A DNA stretch of 64,000 nt, taken from the NCBI GenBank assembly GCA_034926605.1, contig JAYFQV010000008.1, forward strand, positions 3,667 through 67,666, in the 5' to 3' direction. This document shows, in pieces, positions 1-8,953 of this stretch (the first letter of the stretch is position 1; each line of letters begins with the position of its first letter). The DNA comes from CALXXL01 sp034926605. GTDB taxonomy: Bacteria > Verrucomicrobiota > Lentisphaeria > Victivallales > Victivallaceae. A model generated the notes under the pieces. It did no database searches. It saw only the letters and a list, made by a program, of their open reading frames with translations, and had not been told where the DNA came from. A program made the position numbers and the translations under genes.

Positions 1-2917
1 AGTAACTGCCCACCTTGGCCGCCGAGTGCGTGGTAATTGCGCAGGCTGAATTTGCCGGTTCGTCGACCGAAAGCTGCAGACCGACCTTGGTTTTGGCGAG
101 CTCGCCGTTGGCGGCGTATTCGCGCATGGTCCAGCGACCGGCGCCATCGGCTTCGGGCCGTACATTGACGGCAGTCTCATTTCCGGCGGCGTCATAGTAA
201 TGTTCGGTGACCACGCCGCCGTAGGTCTCGGTGGCGACATTCTGGTCGGGAGTATAAGCGTAGGTCTTGACGCTGCCGTCGCGGTAGGTGACGCTAAGCG
301 GCCCGCAGCAGGCATAGGCGGTGCTTTCGACCGAGCCGTCCATATAGGTGGTGGTGGCCGGACGCCCGAGGTCGTAGGTATAGGTCTGGGAATCCGTCAC
401 CAACCCGGAAGGAACGTCCTTTTCCAACCGCTCGACGATATTACCGGCGGAGTTCGCCTTGGTCACGATGCAGGTGCCGCTTATGATTGCGGCTGAAGCC
501 GCATTCGGAATGCCGGTGGCCGCCGAGGTGTATAGATATCCTCCGGAGCTGACGTAGGTGTTGATGGCCATGGTGCCGTCCGGATATTCCGTCTTCCAGT
601 TGCGGCCGGAGTAAACACCGGAACTATAGGAACGGTGAGTGGTGACAATATTGGATGAGGCCGAAATCACCGCTCCGGAACTGACACAGACCTCTTCGCG
701 ATACTCATTGGGCGCGTAGACATGGTATTTCCGGGACACCTCTGTACCCTTGACCTTCTCGGTAATACGGCGCGGACGGGTATCTCCGGCCAACGGGGTA
801 TCGCTGGTGACCGTGCTGGAGTAATTGTACTCGACAATGCGGCAATTTGAGGCGGCCGGCGTGACTACTGCGCCGCTGGAATCGAATTGCAATGCGGTGT
901 TGCCGAACGGCATGACCTCGGAAGTGATTCGATCATAGGCGTCATAGCAGTAATATACCCACGATCCATTAGGATTCAGCTGGTATTTCAGCTTGCCGTA
1001 GCCGTTTGTTCCAGCCGCGTCCCAGTATCCGTAACTGGTTGTGCGCAGTGTCGTACCGGAACCGGTTGAACGCGAAACCACCCGGGTTGCTCCGGCAATA
1101 AAGCGCAGAGTTTCCTTGACGGCGAATATGTCCGTGGAACTTCCGTTCGGCTTGGCCCATTCGGATATGCGAATTCCGTCGCCGGATTCCGATACGGTGA
1201 AGTTTTGACTTTCGGTCAGGTAGGTCGTTCCGTCGCTTGGGTTGATCACGACAACGCCGATCTGATTCTCGCTGGTTGCGGTACTCGCGCCGCCAGCTGC
1301 GCCGTAGATCGAAAAATCGGTCATCGGGATGGGCGTGGTCGACCCCGGAGGATTGTACCGGAATACTTTGACGTTGCGGCCGGCGGATGAAGTGCCGGGA
1401 CCGCTGCTTTCCGCCACGCGCACGATCTGCCCGTTCTTGCGATAGGTGATCCTGACGTTGCAGGTCTGGTCGGCCTGTATGGTATATTGGATTTCCGCGG
1501 TTCCCTGGGGAGCGATGACATTGGTGCTGCCCTTGGTGATGCCGGTCCAGGTTCCAACGATGATACCCCCGTTCTCTTCCTTGTAGGCGCGTACGAAAGT
1601 TCCGCCGGCATCGAACTCGTGGACGATGTTGCCGGTAAACCGGACTATGGTTCCCGAGCCGGTGTTGTGAATTGAATAACCCTTGTTGGTCACGGGCAGC
1701 CCGCAGACCGGGGTGTCACCCTCGAATTTCCAGTAGTTGGGGATCTCGGTTCCGTTCGGCCGCTTAAGCATGGAAAAAGCCGCGACAACCGTACTGCTGT
1801 TGAGCAGGGTTTTTCCGAAGATGAACTCTATTTCGCTGATTTGCGATCTGTATTTCTGGAAGTAGAGAGTGGTGTCGCTGTAAATATACGATGATTGCGT
1901 TTTGTCTTCGGGCATGACATAGCGGTTGGTCAGATAGTAGTGCATCTGAACGCCGCTGATGTTGTTGCTGGTGCCGAGGTCGTATCTGATCTCGCGAGGA
2001 CTCTTTCGCTCCGCGGCGGCAAAGTTCTCACTGGCGCAGCCGAGCTCGATCAAACCGTCTTCCTGGTGGTCGTCATCCATATTGTCGATTTGAACGGCGG
2101 GAGCGTTGGCGAGCAGCGTGATGGATTTCAGTATGCGTGATTCGCTTTTAATTATGTGATCACGGTTGGGATCACTGAAGTTCGGGGGCGTCGGATCCGG
2201 CAGAGAAATCTGATCCCGGCTGAACGGCAAATTGGTCTGCTGCCATGAGCTGACCTTCGGTTCCGGTGGCGGCGGGTCTCCGTCATAGATGCCGTTGGTT
2301 TCGTTCTTTTCATGGAAGTAGAGCAGTTTCCAGTGGGATTTCAGGGATTCCGGAGATGAGTCCACATGCAGCCTGAACGCGGTGCTGCCGGCGGAGTAAT
2401 TCCACATATTCGGTCCGTCGCTGTCATTATACGAATAATAAACGTCGCCATTACCGTGATATCCGGTCCAATCATTGTCAATCACCATCGGTCCGACCGA
2501 ATTGGTTCCTTCCTGACTTTTCAGGATTCCCGGTCCCCATTCTGATTCAGGACCGCCGATCGCAACATCTTTCAGCGAATTCAATACCTGGACGACGTCA
2601 TCCCAGTGTTCGTACAATTCCGGCACGTCGGCGAAGGTGCATACCGTCACGCCGTTCTCGTTTTTCTCATAGATGTCCTGGCCGGTTTTCGAATACGCGG
2701 CTGGAATGATCAGGAATCCGCGTCCGTTGTTGATTTTGACGTCTTTGTACTTAATGGTGGAGCTGTCGTCGTCAAGCCCTTCAATGTCAACGCATTTTCC
2801 GGTGAGGGTACGAACCGCCTCCCGGATCAGGTACAGGCTCCTGCCGTTGGGAGCCGCCTTGTAAATCTTCAATGTCTCGAGGATTTTACTGGCGTAGTAA
2901 TCAAATATCATTTCCAT
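1..2917 (-). CDS. Large RHS/YD-repeat-like protein, 3' end outside window
   Basis: An uninterrupted reading frame runs from an ATG at 2917 past the left edge of the window, giving about 972 visible residues. A good ribosome site (AAAGGAAG) sits 8 nt before the ATG. The N-terminal 350 residues are unlike anything I recognise. From about residue 600 onward the protein has short tyrosine/glycine-rich repeats such as YYCYDAYDRITSEVMPFG, YTYDLGRP and HYYDAAGNET, which are typical of RHS/YD-repeat shells. I see no N-terminal signal peptide; the start reads MEMIFDYYASKILETL. The family forms large hollow shells that often enclose a C-terminal toxin, but the C-terminus is not in the window. Family assignment is by motif style only. 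Confidence 0.75.
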   Translation of the reverse strand, partial: MEMIFDYYASKILETLKIYKAAPNGRSLYLIREAVRTLTGKCVDIEGLDDDSSTIKYKDVKINNGRGFLIIPAAYSKTGQDIYEKNENGVTVCTFADVPELYEHWDDVVQVLNSLKDVAIGGPESEWGPGILKSQEGTNSVGPMVIDNDWTGYHGNGDVYYSYNDSDGPNMWNYSAGSTAFRLHVDSSPESLKSHWKLLYFHEKNETNGIYDGDPPPPEPKVSSWQQTNLPFSRDQISLPDPTPPNFSDPNRDHIIKSESRILKSITLLANAPAVQIDNMDDDHQEDGLIELGCASENFAAAERKSPREIRYDLGTSNNISGVQMHYYLTNRYVMPEDKTQSSYIYSDTTLYFQKYRSQISEIEFIFGKTLLNSSTVVAAFSMLKRPNGTEIPNYWKFEGDTPVCGLPVTNKGYSIHNTGSGTIVRFTGNIVHEFDAGGTFVRAYKEENGGIIVGTWTGITKGSTNVIAPQGTAEIQYTIQADQTCNVRITYRKNGQIVRVAESSGPGTSSAGRNVKVFRYNPPGSTTPIPMTDFSIYGAAGGASTATSENQIGVVVINPSDGTTYLTESQNFTVSESGDGIRISEWAKPNGSSTDIFAVKETLRFIAGATRVVSRSTGSGTTLRTTSYGYWDAAGTNGYGKLKYQLNPNGSWVYYCYDAYDRITSEVMPFGNTALQFDSSGAVVTPAASNCRIVEYNYSSTVTSDTPLAGDTRPRRITEKVKGTEVSRKYHVYAPNEYREEVCVSSGAVISASSNIVTTHRSYSSGVYSGRNWKTEYPDGTMAINTYVSSGGYLYTSAATGIPNAASAAIISGTCIVTKANSAGNIVERLEKDVPSGLVTDSQTYTYDLGRPATTTYMDGSVESTAYACCGPLSVTYRDGSVKTYAYTPDQNVATETYGGVVTEHYYDAAGNETAVNVRPEADGAGRWTMREYAANGELAKTKVGLQLSVDEPANSACAITTHSAAKVGSY

Positions 2918-3203
2918 CGTTTGTGCTTCCTTTCTTGATTTTATTAAGCAACGATGTTTGAGAAGGTCAGCTTTGTTCAGGCCGTCCCGGCGGATGCCTC
3001 CGGCGATCCGAACATTGCTCCGTTTTATGAATCGGATAAATTCGATGCACCATACCGCAACTATTCCGGTGTTGCATCCATTATCAGATTCATAGTGTCA
3101 ACCATCGTGTCAGAGGTATTTGTCAGGAGTGTCCGGGCGCGGACGCGAAAGGTGGATGTTGTTGCTGGAAGGCGGTAGGAAATTATGATGCGGAAGGGTG
3201 GAC
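2918..3203. other. Intergenic region, no gene seen
   Basis: This stretch lies between two leftward genes. A 74-codon rightward frame exists (2954-3178) but has no convincing ribosome site, motif or codon pattern. The leftward promoter of the RHS-like gene must lie here; I could not pick out clear -35 and -10 boxes. Confidence 0.4.
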
Positions 3204-3231
3204 AAAAAAAGAAACCCGGGAGGAACCCGGG
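3204..3231 (-). terminator. Rho-independent terminator of the hcp operon
   Basis: On the minus strand a CCCGGG / CCCGGG stem with a 5-nt loop (stem arms 3215-3220 and 3226-3231) is followed directly by TTTCTTTTTTT. It lies about 70 nt past the hcp stop codon. Confidence 0.8.
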
Positions 3232-3299
3232 CTCGAATTTATTTTATTATAAAGTTTGCGGAGCCGACCGCTCTCATGCATTGGCCGGCTCGTGGAAGG

Positions 3300-4841
3300 T
3301 CATCGACCGGCCATCATGGATGCCACGTCGGTTTCCGGATCGGTTATGGCTTTGATGCCGAAGGCTTCCACCAGCACTTTCGCCACACCGGGAGACAGGA
3401 ATGCCGGCAATGTTGGCCCCAGCCGGAGGTTCTTGAAGCCGAGGGCCAGCAGCGCCAGCAGCACCGCCACCGCCTTTTGTTCGTACCAGGCGATGTCGAA
3501 CGAAAGCGGCAGTTTATTCACGTCGTCCAGCCCGAACACCTCTTTGAGTTTGAGCGCAATCACCGCCAGAGAATAGCTGTCATTGCACTGTCCGGCATCC
3601 AGTACGCGCGGAATTCCGCCGATGTCACCGAGATTGAGCTTGTTGTAGCGGTATTTCGCACAGCCCGCGGTCAGGATTACGGTATCCTTGGGCAGTTGGG
3701 CGGCGACTTCGGTGAAATATTCCCGGGTTTTGTGTCTGCCGTCGCAGCCGGCCATCACCACAAAACGCTTGATCGCGCCGGATTTGACCGCCGCCACCAC
3801 CTTTTCCGCCAGTGCCATAACCTGATTATGAGCGAAGCCGCCCACGATTTCGCCGTCTTCGAGCTGAGTAGGCGGCGGACAGGTTTGAGCCAGGGCGATT
3901 ATAGCGGAAAAGTCTTTCGGCTTGCCGTCTTGGCGGTCCGGAATGTGCGGAACGCCCGGATAGCCCGCCATGCCGGTGGTGAATATCCGATCCTTGTAGC
4001 TCTCCTGCACCGGGGTGATGCAGTTGGTGGTCATAAGGATCGGTCCGTTGAACGGGCCGAATTCAACGTTCTGGCGATGCCAGGCGTTGCCGTAATTGCC
4101 GTGCAGATGCGAATGCTTCTTCAATTCGGGGTAATAGTTTGCCGGAAGCATTTCGCTATGGGTGTAGATGTCGATTCCGGCATCTTTCGACTGTTCCAGC
4201 AGTTCCTTCATGTCGCGCAGATCGTGACCGGATACCAGAATACCCGGACGTTTGCCCACGCCGGTCTTGACCCGGGTGATTTCGGGGTTGCCGTAAGTGC
4301 CGGTGTTTGCCGCGTCGAGCAGTGCCATCGTCTTTACCGCGATATGGCCGCATTCGATTACCAGGTCGATGAGTTCCTTCGCCGGAATGTCTTTGGTCGT
4401 GGCCGCCAGCGCTTTGAATATGAACTCATAGATGGTGTCGTCTTCCTTGCCCAGCACGGCGGCGTGTTCGGCGTAGGCGCTTATGCCCTTCAATCCGTAG
4501 GTGAGCAGCTCGCGCAGCGAACGGATATCCTCGTTTTCGCAAGACATGACTCCGAGCGGAGCCTTCGCATCGGCGTTTCCCACCATCTGTTCGGCCTGGG
4601 CGATTCTGGCGGTTATCCGCGCCTCGTCGAAGTTGGCATTGGTGATGGTCATGAACAGCGACTCGGCGATGAACCGCCCGAGCCTGCGGTCGGGTTTTTG
4701 GGTCAGCGCAATCAGTTTGAGTTGCCGGACAAGTTCGTCCATGCGATTGGCGGTTTCGGCCTTCTTGCCGCACACCCCGGCCATCATGCTGCAACCGGTG
4801 TTTCTCATGGTTTCCTGACATTGAAAGCAGAACATGCTCAT
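3300..4841 (-). CDS. hcp: Hydroxylamine reductase / hybrid-cluster protein
   Basis: The 513-residue product is a full-length hybrid-cluster protein. The N-terminus has the cubane cluster cysteines C5, C8, C17 and C24 (CFQCQET ... GCSMMAGVCGK), spaced as in the short Hcp class of strict anaerobes. Downstream are the family signatures TTNCITP, GMAGYPGV and CDGRH, and a C-terminal segment ending SPGVAKVLVEAFGI. Hcp reduces nitric oxide or hydroxylamine and protects against nitrosative stress in the cytoplasm. It starts at the ATG at 4841, preceded by GGAGGAG. The ferredoxin gene is 31 nt upstream and a strong terminator follows. High certainty on family; the physiological substrate (NO versus hydroxylamine) is known only from other species. 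Confidence 0.95.
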   Translation of the reverse strand: MSMFCFQCQETMRNTGCSMMAGVCGKKAETANRMDELVRQLKLIALTQKPDRRLGRFIAESLFMTITNANFDEARITARIAQAEQMVGNADAKAPLGVMSCENEDIRSLRELLTYGLKGISAYAEHAAVLGKEDDTIYEFIFKALAATTKDIPAKELIDLVIECGHIAVKTMALLDAANTGTYGNPEITRVKTGVGKRPGILVSGHDLRDMKELLEQSKDAGIDIYTHSEMLPANYYPELKKHSHLHGNYGNAWHRQNVEFGPFNGPILMTTNCITPVQESYKDRIFTTGMAGYPGVPHIPDRQDGKPKDFSAIIALAQTCPPPTQLEDGEIVGGFAHNQVMALAEKVVAAVKSGAIKRFVVMAGCDGRHKTREYFTEVAAQLPKDTVILTAGCAKYRYNKLNLGDIGGIPRVLDAGQCNDSYSLAVIALKLKEVFGLDDVNKLPLSFDIAWYEQKAVAVLLALLALGFKNLRLGPTLPAFLSPGVAKVLVEAFGIKAITDPETDVASMMAGR

Positions 4842-4872
4842 AATGGACTCCTCCCTATATTGAGTTGTTGTT

Positions 4873-5688
4873 TTATTGAAGATCGCCGCCGATACCGACG
4901 GTTTTCACTTCGATTTCAAGCGATTTTCCGGACGCTTCCAAGGCTTTTTCCACAATCGCCACCGTTCCGCCGCAGCATGGTACCTCCATACGGGCCACGG
5001 TCACCGACTTTATGGGATGGAGACGGAAAATTTCGGCCAGCTTTTCCACATATTGATCGAGTCCGCTGTCGAGCTTCGGGCAGAACACGATCAGGATTTT
5101 TCCGCTGAGCAGCGCGCTGTGAAAACTTCCGAAGGCGTGGGCGACGCAGTCGGCCGAAACCAGCAGATCGGCGTTGTCGAAATACTCCGCCGCCGGATTC
5201 AGCAGTTTGAGCTGCACCGGCCACTGGCGCAGGGCGGAAGCTGACGGCGATGGCTTGTCGGCCGGCGGCTTGTTCAATCGTTTTGCCAGCGTACCGGGGC
5301 AGCCGCATGGAAGGTTACCGGGTTCATCGACTTCCGGAACCGGGATGCCGTGTTCCTTGAGGTATTCGGTCGCGATGCCGAGCAGCTTCAGCTCGCCATG
5401 TTCTTTCAAGTGCTTCAAATGGGCTTTGATGGTGTTGGCTCCCTGCCGTGCGATATTGACCATGACTTTTTGCTCGTCGTAAGGGGCGGCCTCGCGTTCG
5501 ACCACCTCGATAGCCCCGACCGGGCATTCGCCGATGCAGGCGCCGAGGCCGTCGCAGAACAAGTCGCTTATAAGCCGGGCCTTGCCGTCTATCAGCTGAA
5601 TGGCGCCCTCCGGGCAGTTCGGAATGCAGTTGCCGCACCCGTTGCATTTCGATTCATCGATTTGAATGATTTTCCTCTTCATAATCAC
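4873..5688 (-). CDS. Hcp-associated 4Fe-4S ferredoxin-domain protein
   Basis: The 271-residue protein begins with a two-cluster ferredoxin domain: CNGCGNCIPNCP at about residues 15-26 and CDGLGACIGECP at about residues 45-56. A C-terminal domain has further cysteines (NLPCGCPG near 125-132, PCCGG near 240). This ferredoxin plus C-terminal domain family is commonly found next to hcp in anaerobes and is thought to pass electrons to it; that role is inferred from the gene order. The start has GGAGT 5-8 nt upstream. It is the middle gene of tetR-ferredoxin-hcp, and a GTTAAT/ACTAAC palindrome sits just before its start. Confidence 0.85.
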   Translation of the reverse strand: MIMKRKIIQIDESKCNGCGNCIPNCPEGAIQLIDGKARLISDLFCDGLGACIGECPVGAIEVVEREAAPYDEQKVMVNIARQGANTIKAHLKHLKEHGELKLLGIATEYLKEHGIPVPEVDEPGNLPCGCPGTLAKRLNKPPADKPSPSASALRQWPVQLKLLNPAAEYFDNADLLVSADCVAHAFGSFHSALLSGKILIVFCPKLDSGLDQYVEKLAEIFRLHPIKSVTVARMEVPCCGGTVAIVEKALEASGKSLEIEVKTVGIGGDLQ

Positions 5689-5699
5689 TCCTTATGTTT

Positions 5700-5715
5700 G
5701 TTAATAAAAACTAAC
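5700..5715. promoter_or_regulatory. Operator-like palindrome before the ferredoxin-hcp pair
   Basis: GTTAAT, 4 nt, ACTAAC forms an inverted repeat with one mismatch. Its half-sites match the perfect GTTAGT/ACTAAC palindrome upstream of the tetR gene, although the spacer is shorter (4 instead of 8 nt). It ends 12 nt from the ferredoxin start, a position that would block transcription or translation initiation. Binding by the TetR protein is inferred. Confidence 0.45.
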
Positions 5716-5734
5716 CTAGTGCCGCATAATAAAT

Positions 5735-6295
5735 TCATCGCAGAATCTTACGCAGGTTTTCCAGCAGTTCATCTCCTTTTTCGACAAGCGGGAATGCCCC
5801 GTTGGAAATACCCCACTGTTTTACCAGCAGGCGAACCGGTCCGAAAACCAGGCGGAACAGCATGTCCAGCGATATGTCATTACGGATTTCACCGCTGTTT
5901 TGAGCTTCGATAAAGTGCCGTTCCAGAGAATTCTTGTGCTTGTGCATCATGCCAAGCATCAGTTCGGAGAACTCGCGGTCGTCCATGAACAGCTCCTCGG
6001 CGAACATCACCTTCGCCAGCGGAGGATTGGCCGCTACCTGTTCGAAGCGCGAACGGGCAAATGCCGCGATGGCGTCGAAGCCGTGTCCGCCGTTTCCGGC
6101 CGCCGATGCATTGTCGAAGCCGCCGATCATGGTCTTGACGATCTCCGATTTGTTTTTGAAATGGCGGTAAATGGCCGGTTCGGTTATCCCAAGCGCGCCC
6201 GCCAGGTTCTTGATGGTGAGATTCTGGATGCCGCCTTCGGCCGTAAGTCTCAGCGCCGCATCGATTATCTCGGTTTGCCGTTTCGTCAGTTCCAT
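5735..6295 (-). CDS. TetR-family transcriptional regulator
   Basis: A 186-residue protein with a standard TetR N-terminal DNA-binding domain. The helix-turn-helix is near residues 25-46 (LTIKNLAGALGITEPAIYRHF, shown by its LGITEPAIYRHF core). The C-terminal ligand domain (residues 60-186) is not diagnostic. It is the first gene of a leftward unit with the ferredoxin and hcp genes, 46 nt before the ferredoxin start. A consensus promoter and a perfect operator-like palindrome lie just upstream, so autorepression and control of hcp are likely. The inducer is unknown; the operon suggests a nitrosative or redox signal. Confidence 0.9.
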   Translation of the reverse strand: MELTKRQTEIIDAALRLTAEGGIQNLTIKNLAGALGITEPAIYRHFKNKSEIVKTMIGGFDNASAAGNGGHGFDAIAAFARSRFEQVAANPPLAKVMFAEELFMDDREFSELMLGMMHKHKNSLERHFIEAQNSGEIRNDISLDMLFRLVFGPVRLLVKQWGISNGAFPLVEKGDELLENLRKILR

Positions 6296-6309
6296 TTTTG
6301 TATCGCCTC

Positions 6310-6329
6310 GTTAGTTATAATTCACTAAC
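6310..6329. promoter_or_regulatory. Perfect operator palindrome of the TetR regulator
   Basis: GTTAGT (6310-6315), 8 nt, ACTAAC (6324-6329) is a perfect inverted repeat lying between the -10 box and the start codon of tetR. That is where an autorepressor would bind. The same half-sites recur at 5700-5715. Confidence 0.6.
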
Positions 6330-6357
6330 AATATAATGCGCTCATATGATATGTCAA
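6330..6357 (-). promoter_or_regulatory. Sigma-70-type promoter of tetR-ferredoxin-hcp
   Basis: On the minus strand TTGACA (6352-6357) and TATATT (6330-6335) are separated by 16 nt. The -35 box is perfect. The start codon lies 35 nt downstream with the palindrome in between. Confidence 0.7.
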
Positions 6358-7024
6358 GCCGGATTGCGATTTTTTTTCAATAATTTCTAACATGATTCGG
6401 CTGAGAGGCGGGTATCGGATACGTTTTAATGAAGTCATTTGGTAAAAAACAGTATTTTTTTTGAACTTTTTTTGCAAAAAATGCTATTGTGGACTTTGCA
6501 AATTAATTATCGATGTAATATATTCAACCCGTAAAAGATATTTTCCGGCCCGGATGCATAGGCTTGCGACGAAGGAGAGACGGCGCAGGAACGTTTCCGG
6601 GCGGAGAAAATATGTTGATGCAAGACACGGGAGGGCTGAAATGAGACACGCATCAGGGCTGCCGGCATCGTCCGGCTCGAGGGTGTCGCGCGCTCCGGGG
6701 GCTGGGGAGAATAATTAGACGGGGAAGCCGTCGGCATCAGGGAATGCCGCGGCGGTCGTAACCCGTGCGGGCCAAACCGGCCCGCACGGGGAAGCCGGGC
6801 GAAATGTCGGCACATGCGCTGACAGGATGGCATCGTCAGCCGTCGGCCTATACTGAACAACCGGAGCAAGAGAGATATAAACGCGATGACCACTGCTTCT
6901 GTGAATTTTCTGACCGTCGACGGTCATCTTATGGTTGCGGGATGCCCCTTGCAAGCGGCCCTGCTTCAGCAAATTCTGTATAAACTTAAAGACATTCGCA
7001 GCCGCCGTCTCGGCCGGCCCGAAG
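6358..7024. other. Gene-free region with strong RNA hairpins
   Basis: No credible gene is visible in about 665 nt. The first 150 nt are AT-rich (runs of T and A), like a promoter region. The remainder (6540-6850) is GC-rich and full of short inverted repeats, including one perfect 12-bp hairpin (6762-6790) and GCTGAC/GTCAGC arms near 6817-6843. It could be a structured leader or small RNA upstream of the lipoprotein gene. I compared it by eye with the cobalamin, glycine, TPP, SAM and ZTP riboswitch cores and with RNase P, SRP and tmRNA motifs, and recognised none. Confidence 0.35.
6762..6790. repeat. Perfect 12-bp hairpin, loop of 5
   Basis: CCCGTGCGGGCC (6762-6773) pairs perfectly with GGCCCGCACGGG (6779-6790) around an AAACC loop. 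No T-run follows on either strand, so it is not a normal intrinsic terminator. Confidence 0.6.
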
Positions 7025-7648
7025 ATGGTGACTGTTATGCGAAAATCGGCAGGTAACAGTTCTTTTGCGGCGGTTATGCTGGCGGCGGTTATGGCTTTCG
7101 GATGTGCCGCCCCGCCGGTGGTTCCGGTGACATTTCAACCGGAGAATCTGTCATGCAAGGTTACTTCCGGCCGTGGCATAAAAGGCGGGATGTTTGCCGG
7201 AGAAGTTCTTTTGTCAAGACGGCGGTCGTTTGACTGCAATGATGAATATAAGCTGTACTATGCACTGAATATCGGCGACGGAAATGCCGGCATGCTGTAT
7301 TCGCTGGCGGATTTCTCGCTGCGCGGCGTGCTGGTTCTGGAACGCAACGGAGAAATTCGCGGAATCCTTGCACTTAAGCCGGTGACCGGCTGCATTGCCC
7401 TTAACGGAGGAACCCTTTCGCCGGCCTGCCTCAAGGGAACCGGTCGGGATGGTTCATGGTGCGGCATCGCCGGCAACGGCCCGGTTTCCATCGCGTTTTC
7501 AGACCCCAAGATGGAGTTTCCGGAAATGACGCGGGTCGGGATGGCCATATTGTCCACCTATGTGGATTTTGTCACCGGGCAGGGCGACGGAAGTGTTCGA
7601 ATTGATTTTCAAATTGCGGTTGAAGATGTCGCCGTCATTAAGAAGTGA
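7025..7648 (+). CDS. Putative lipoprotein of unknown function
   Basis: The frame is open further upstream, but starting at ATG 7025 (or 7037) gives a proper lipoprotein signal: a positively charged start (MRKS), a hydrophobic core (AAVMLAAVMA) and the lipobox AFGC. The mature part, about 185 residues, has four cysteines and no motif I recognise. The sequence suggests an exported, lipid-anchored beta-rich protein. It stands alone, preceded by the structured gene-free region. An alternative N-terminus at 6935 would bury the signal peptide and is unlikely. Confidence 0.65.
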   Translation: MVTVMRKSAGNSSFAAVMLAAVMAFGCAAPPVVPVTFQPENLSCKVTSGRGIKGGMFAGEVLLSRRRSFDCNDEYKLYYALNIGDGNAGMLYSLADFSLRGVLVLERNGEIRGILALKPVTGCIALNGGTLSPACLKGTGRDGSWCGIAGNGPVSIAFSDPKMEFPEMTRVGMAILSTYVDFVTGQGDGSVRIDFQIAVEDVAVIKK

Positions 7649-7699
7649 TTTGGCATCGTCGGCATTATCCGATGCGGAAACGGATTGCATAAGACGTTT

Positions 7700-7942
7700 A
7701 TGAGTTTTTGGCGCGAACTTTGGCTGTGGCGCACCCAGATAGCGGTGTTCGGGCAGATTGTCGGCATCGGACTGTTCATGTTTGCCGTCAGTGTTGGCGG
7801 TTTTTCCACAGGCTGGGTCATCGCATCGTGGGCATTTCTGCTTCTCCCGCTGATATTCGGTTCGGCTCGGCAGCGGTTCAGCAGTCTTATCTTCATCCTT
7901 TTTCTCGCTTCCGCTGGCGGAACGGTATTACACTGGTTTTGA
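7700..7942 (+). CDS. Small membrane protein
   Basis: An 80-residue product starting MSFWRELWLW, with two to three hydrophobic segments (IAVFGQIVGIGLFMFAV, WAFLLLPLIF and LIFILFLASAGG cores). It has no known motif. A TTG start at 7685 is possible but less likely. Its 3' end overlaps the convergent lysR gene by 15 nt. It may be real because the hydrophobic pattern is regular, but short genes of this kind are uncertain. Confidence 0.5.
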   Translation: MSFWRELWLWRTQIAVFGQIVGIGLFMFAVSVGGFSTGWVIASWAFLLLPLIFGSARQRFSSLIFILFLASAGGTVLHWF

Positions 7943-8851
7943 CATTGACGGTCTGTTCAGGCGGACTTTCAGCAGATTCAGGAAATTCATGAGCGCCGGG
8001 ATGTCGTTGTCGGCGGAACGGACGGAATAGACCGGCAGCCGCGGCTGGAAGTCCTTGAAGTTGCGATAGCATAGCCGGTTGCTGAACATTCCAGAATAGG
8101 ATGATGATACGATGGTTACGCCAAGTCCGGCGGCGGCGAGGCGCAGCGCGGTATATGAATTGTTGATCTCTTTTGATACTTTTGGGGTGAATCCCCCGCG
8201 GACCGCACAGAACCTGAAGAGATAATTCCGGAAAACCGCCGAGGTGCGCTCGGGTACCATGATGAACCGTTCCCCGGCCAGGGCCGACACCGGAAAATCA
8301 TCGAGTCCGGCCAGCCGGTGATGGCGGGGCAGCACCACGGTGAGCGTGTCGTCATACAATTTCTCGCACAGCAGTTCATCGTCGGAAAAAAGTTCGTCCG
8401 ACAGTCTCATCAGCGCCAGATCAAGCGTTCGCTCCCGGATCTGTCTGGTGAGTCCGGTTGAAGTGGAATCGATAATTTCCACTGTCACGCCCGGGAAACG
8501 CTTTTCTATTTCGCCCAGCGAGTCGATGAAAGCCGGATTGCCGAGCATCGATGAAATCGCTCCGATGGACAGTCTGCCGCGCTCTCCCTTTCCGGCGGCG
8601 CGGGCGAGCGCCTCCGCCGAAGCCAGTTGCCGGAGGAGCCTTTCCGCTTCCGGGAGGAACGTTCTGCCGGCGGCGGTAAGCGATACCCGCCATCTGTTGG
8701 AGCGTGAAAACAGACTGACTCCGAGTTCATTTTCCAGTTTCTGGATATTGCGGCTCAACGAGGGCTGGGTTACGCCCAAATTTGCCGCGGCTCGCGCAAA
8801 ATGCAATTCTCGCGCCACTTCTATGAATCCGCGCAGCAGGGAAATTTCCAT
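7928..8851 (-). CDS. LysR-family transcriptional regulator
   Basis: A 307-residue protein of normal LysR length. The winged helix-turn-helix occupies residues 1-60 (core FARAAANLGVTQPSLSRNI) and the LysR effector-binding domain about 90-295. It is divergent from the MarC-family gene at 8954 across a 102-nt AT-rich gap, the classic arrangement for a LysR protein controlling its neighbour. The control target is inferred from position; the effector cannot be told from sequence. Confidence 0.9.
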   Translation of the reverse strand: MEISLLRGFIEVARELHFARAAANLGVTQPSLSRNIQKLENELGVSLFSRSNRWRVSLTAAGRTFLPEAERLLRQLASAEALARAAGKGERGRLSIGAISSMLGNPAFIDSLGEIEKRFPGVTVEIIDSTSTGLTRQIRERTLDLALMRLSDELFSDDELLCEKLYDDTLTVVLPRHHRLAGLDDFPVSALAGERFIMVPERTSAVFRNYLFRFCAVRGGFTPKVSKEINNSYTALRLAAAGLGVTIVSSSYSGMFSNRLCYRNFKDFQPRLPVYSVRSADNDIPALMNFLNLLKVRLNRPSMSKPV

Positions 8852-8953
8852 AATTCAATACGTTTTCTGCATTTATTTTTGAATTTTAATATATTGAGCG
8901 GATTGCTCATTTCAAGTATATTTATGAAAACAAATTAAAAATCAGGAAAAAAC

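Noticed and set aside
2954..3178. 74-codon rightward frame beside the RHS-like gene
   Set aside because: No ribosome site or recognisable motif; probably chance.
3198..5108. 636-codon rightward open frame
   Set aside because: It is the antisense shadow of hcp and the ferredoxin gene, both of which have strong motifs and ribosome sites.
6461..6718. 85-codon rightward frame in the gene-free region
   Set aside because: No ribosome site, mixed AT- and GC-rich composition along its length and no motif; it runs through hairpin-rich sequence.
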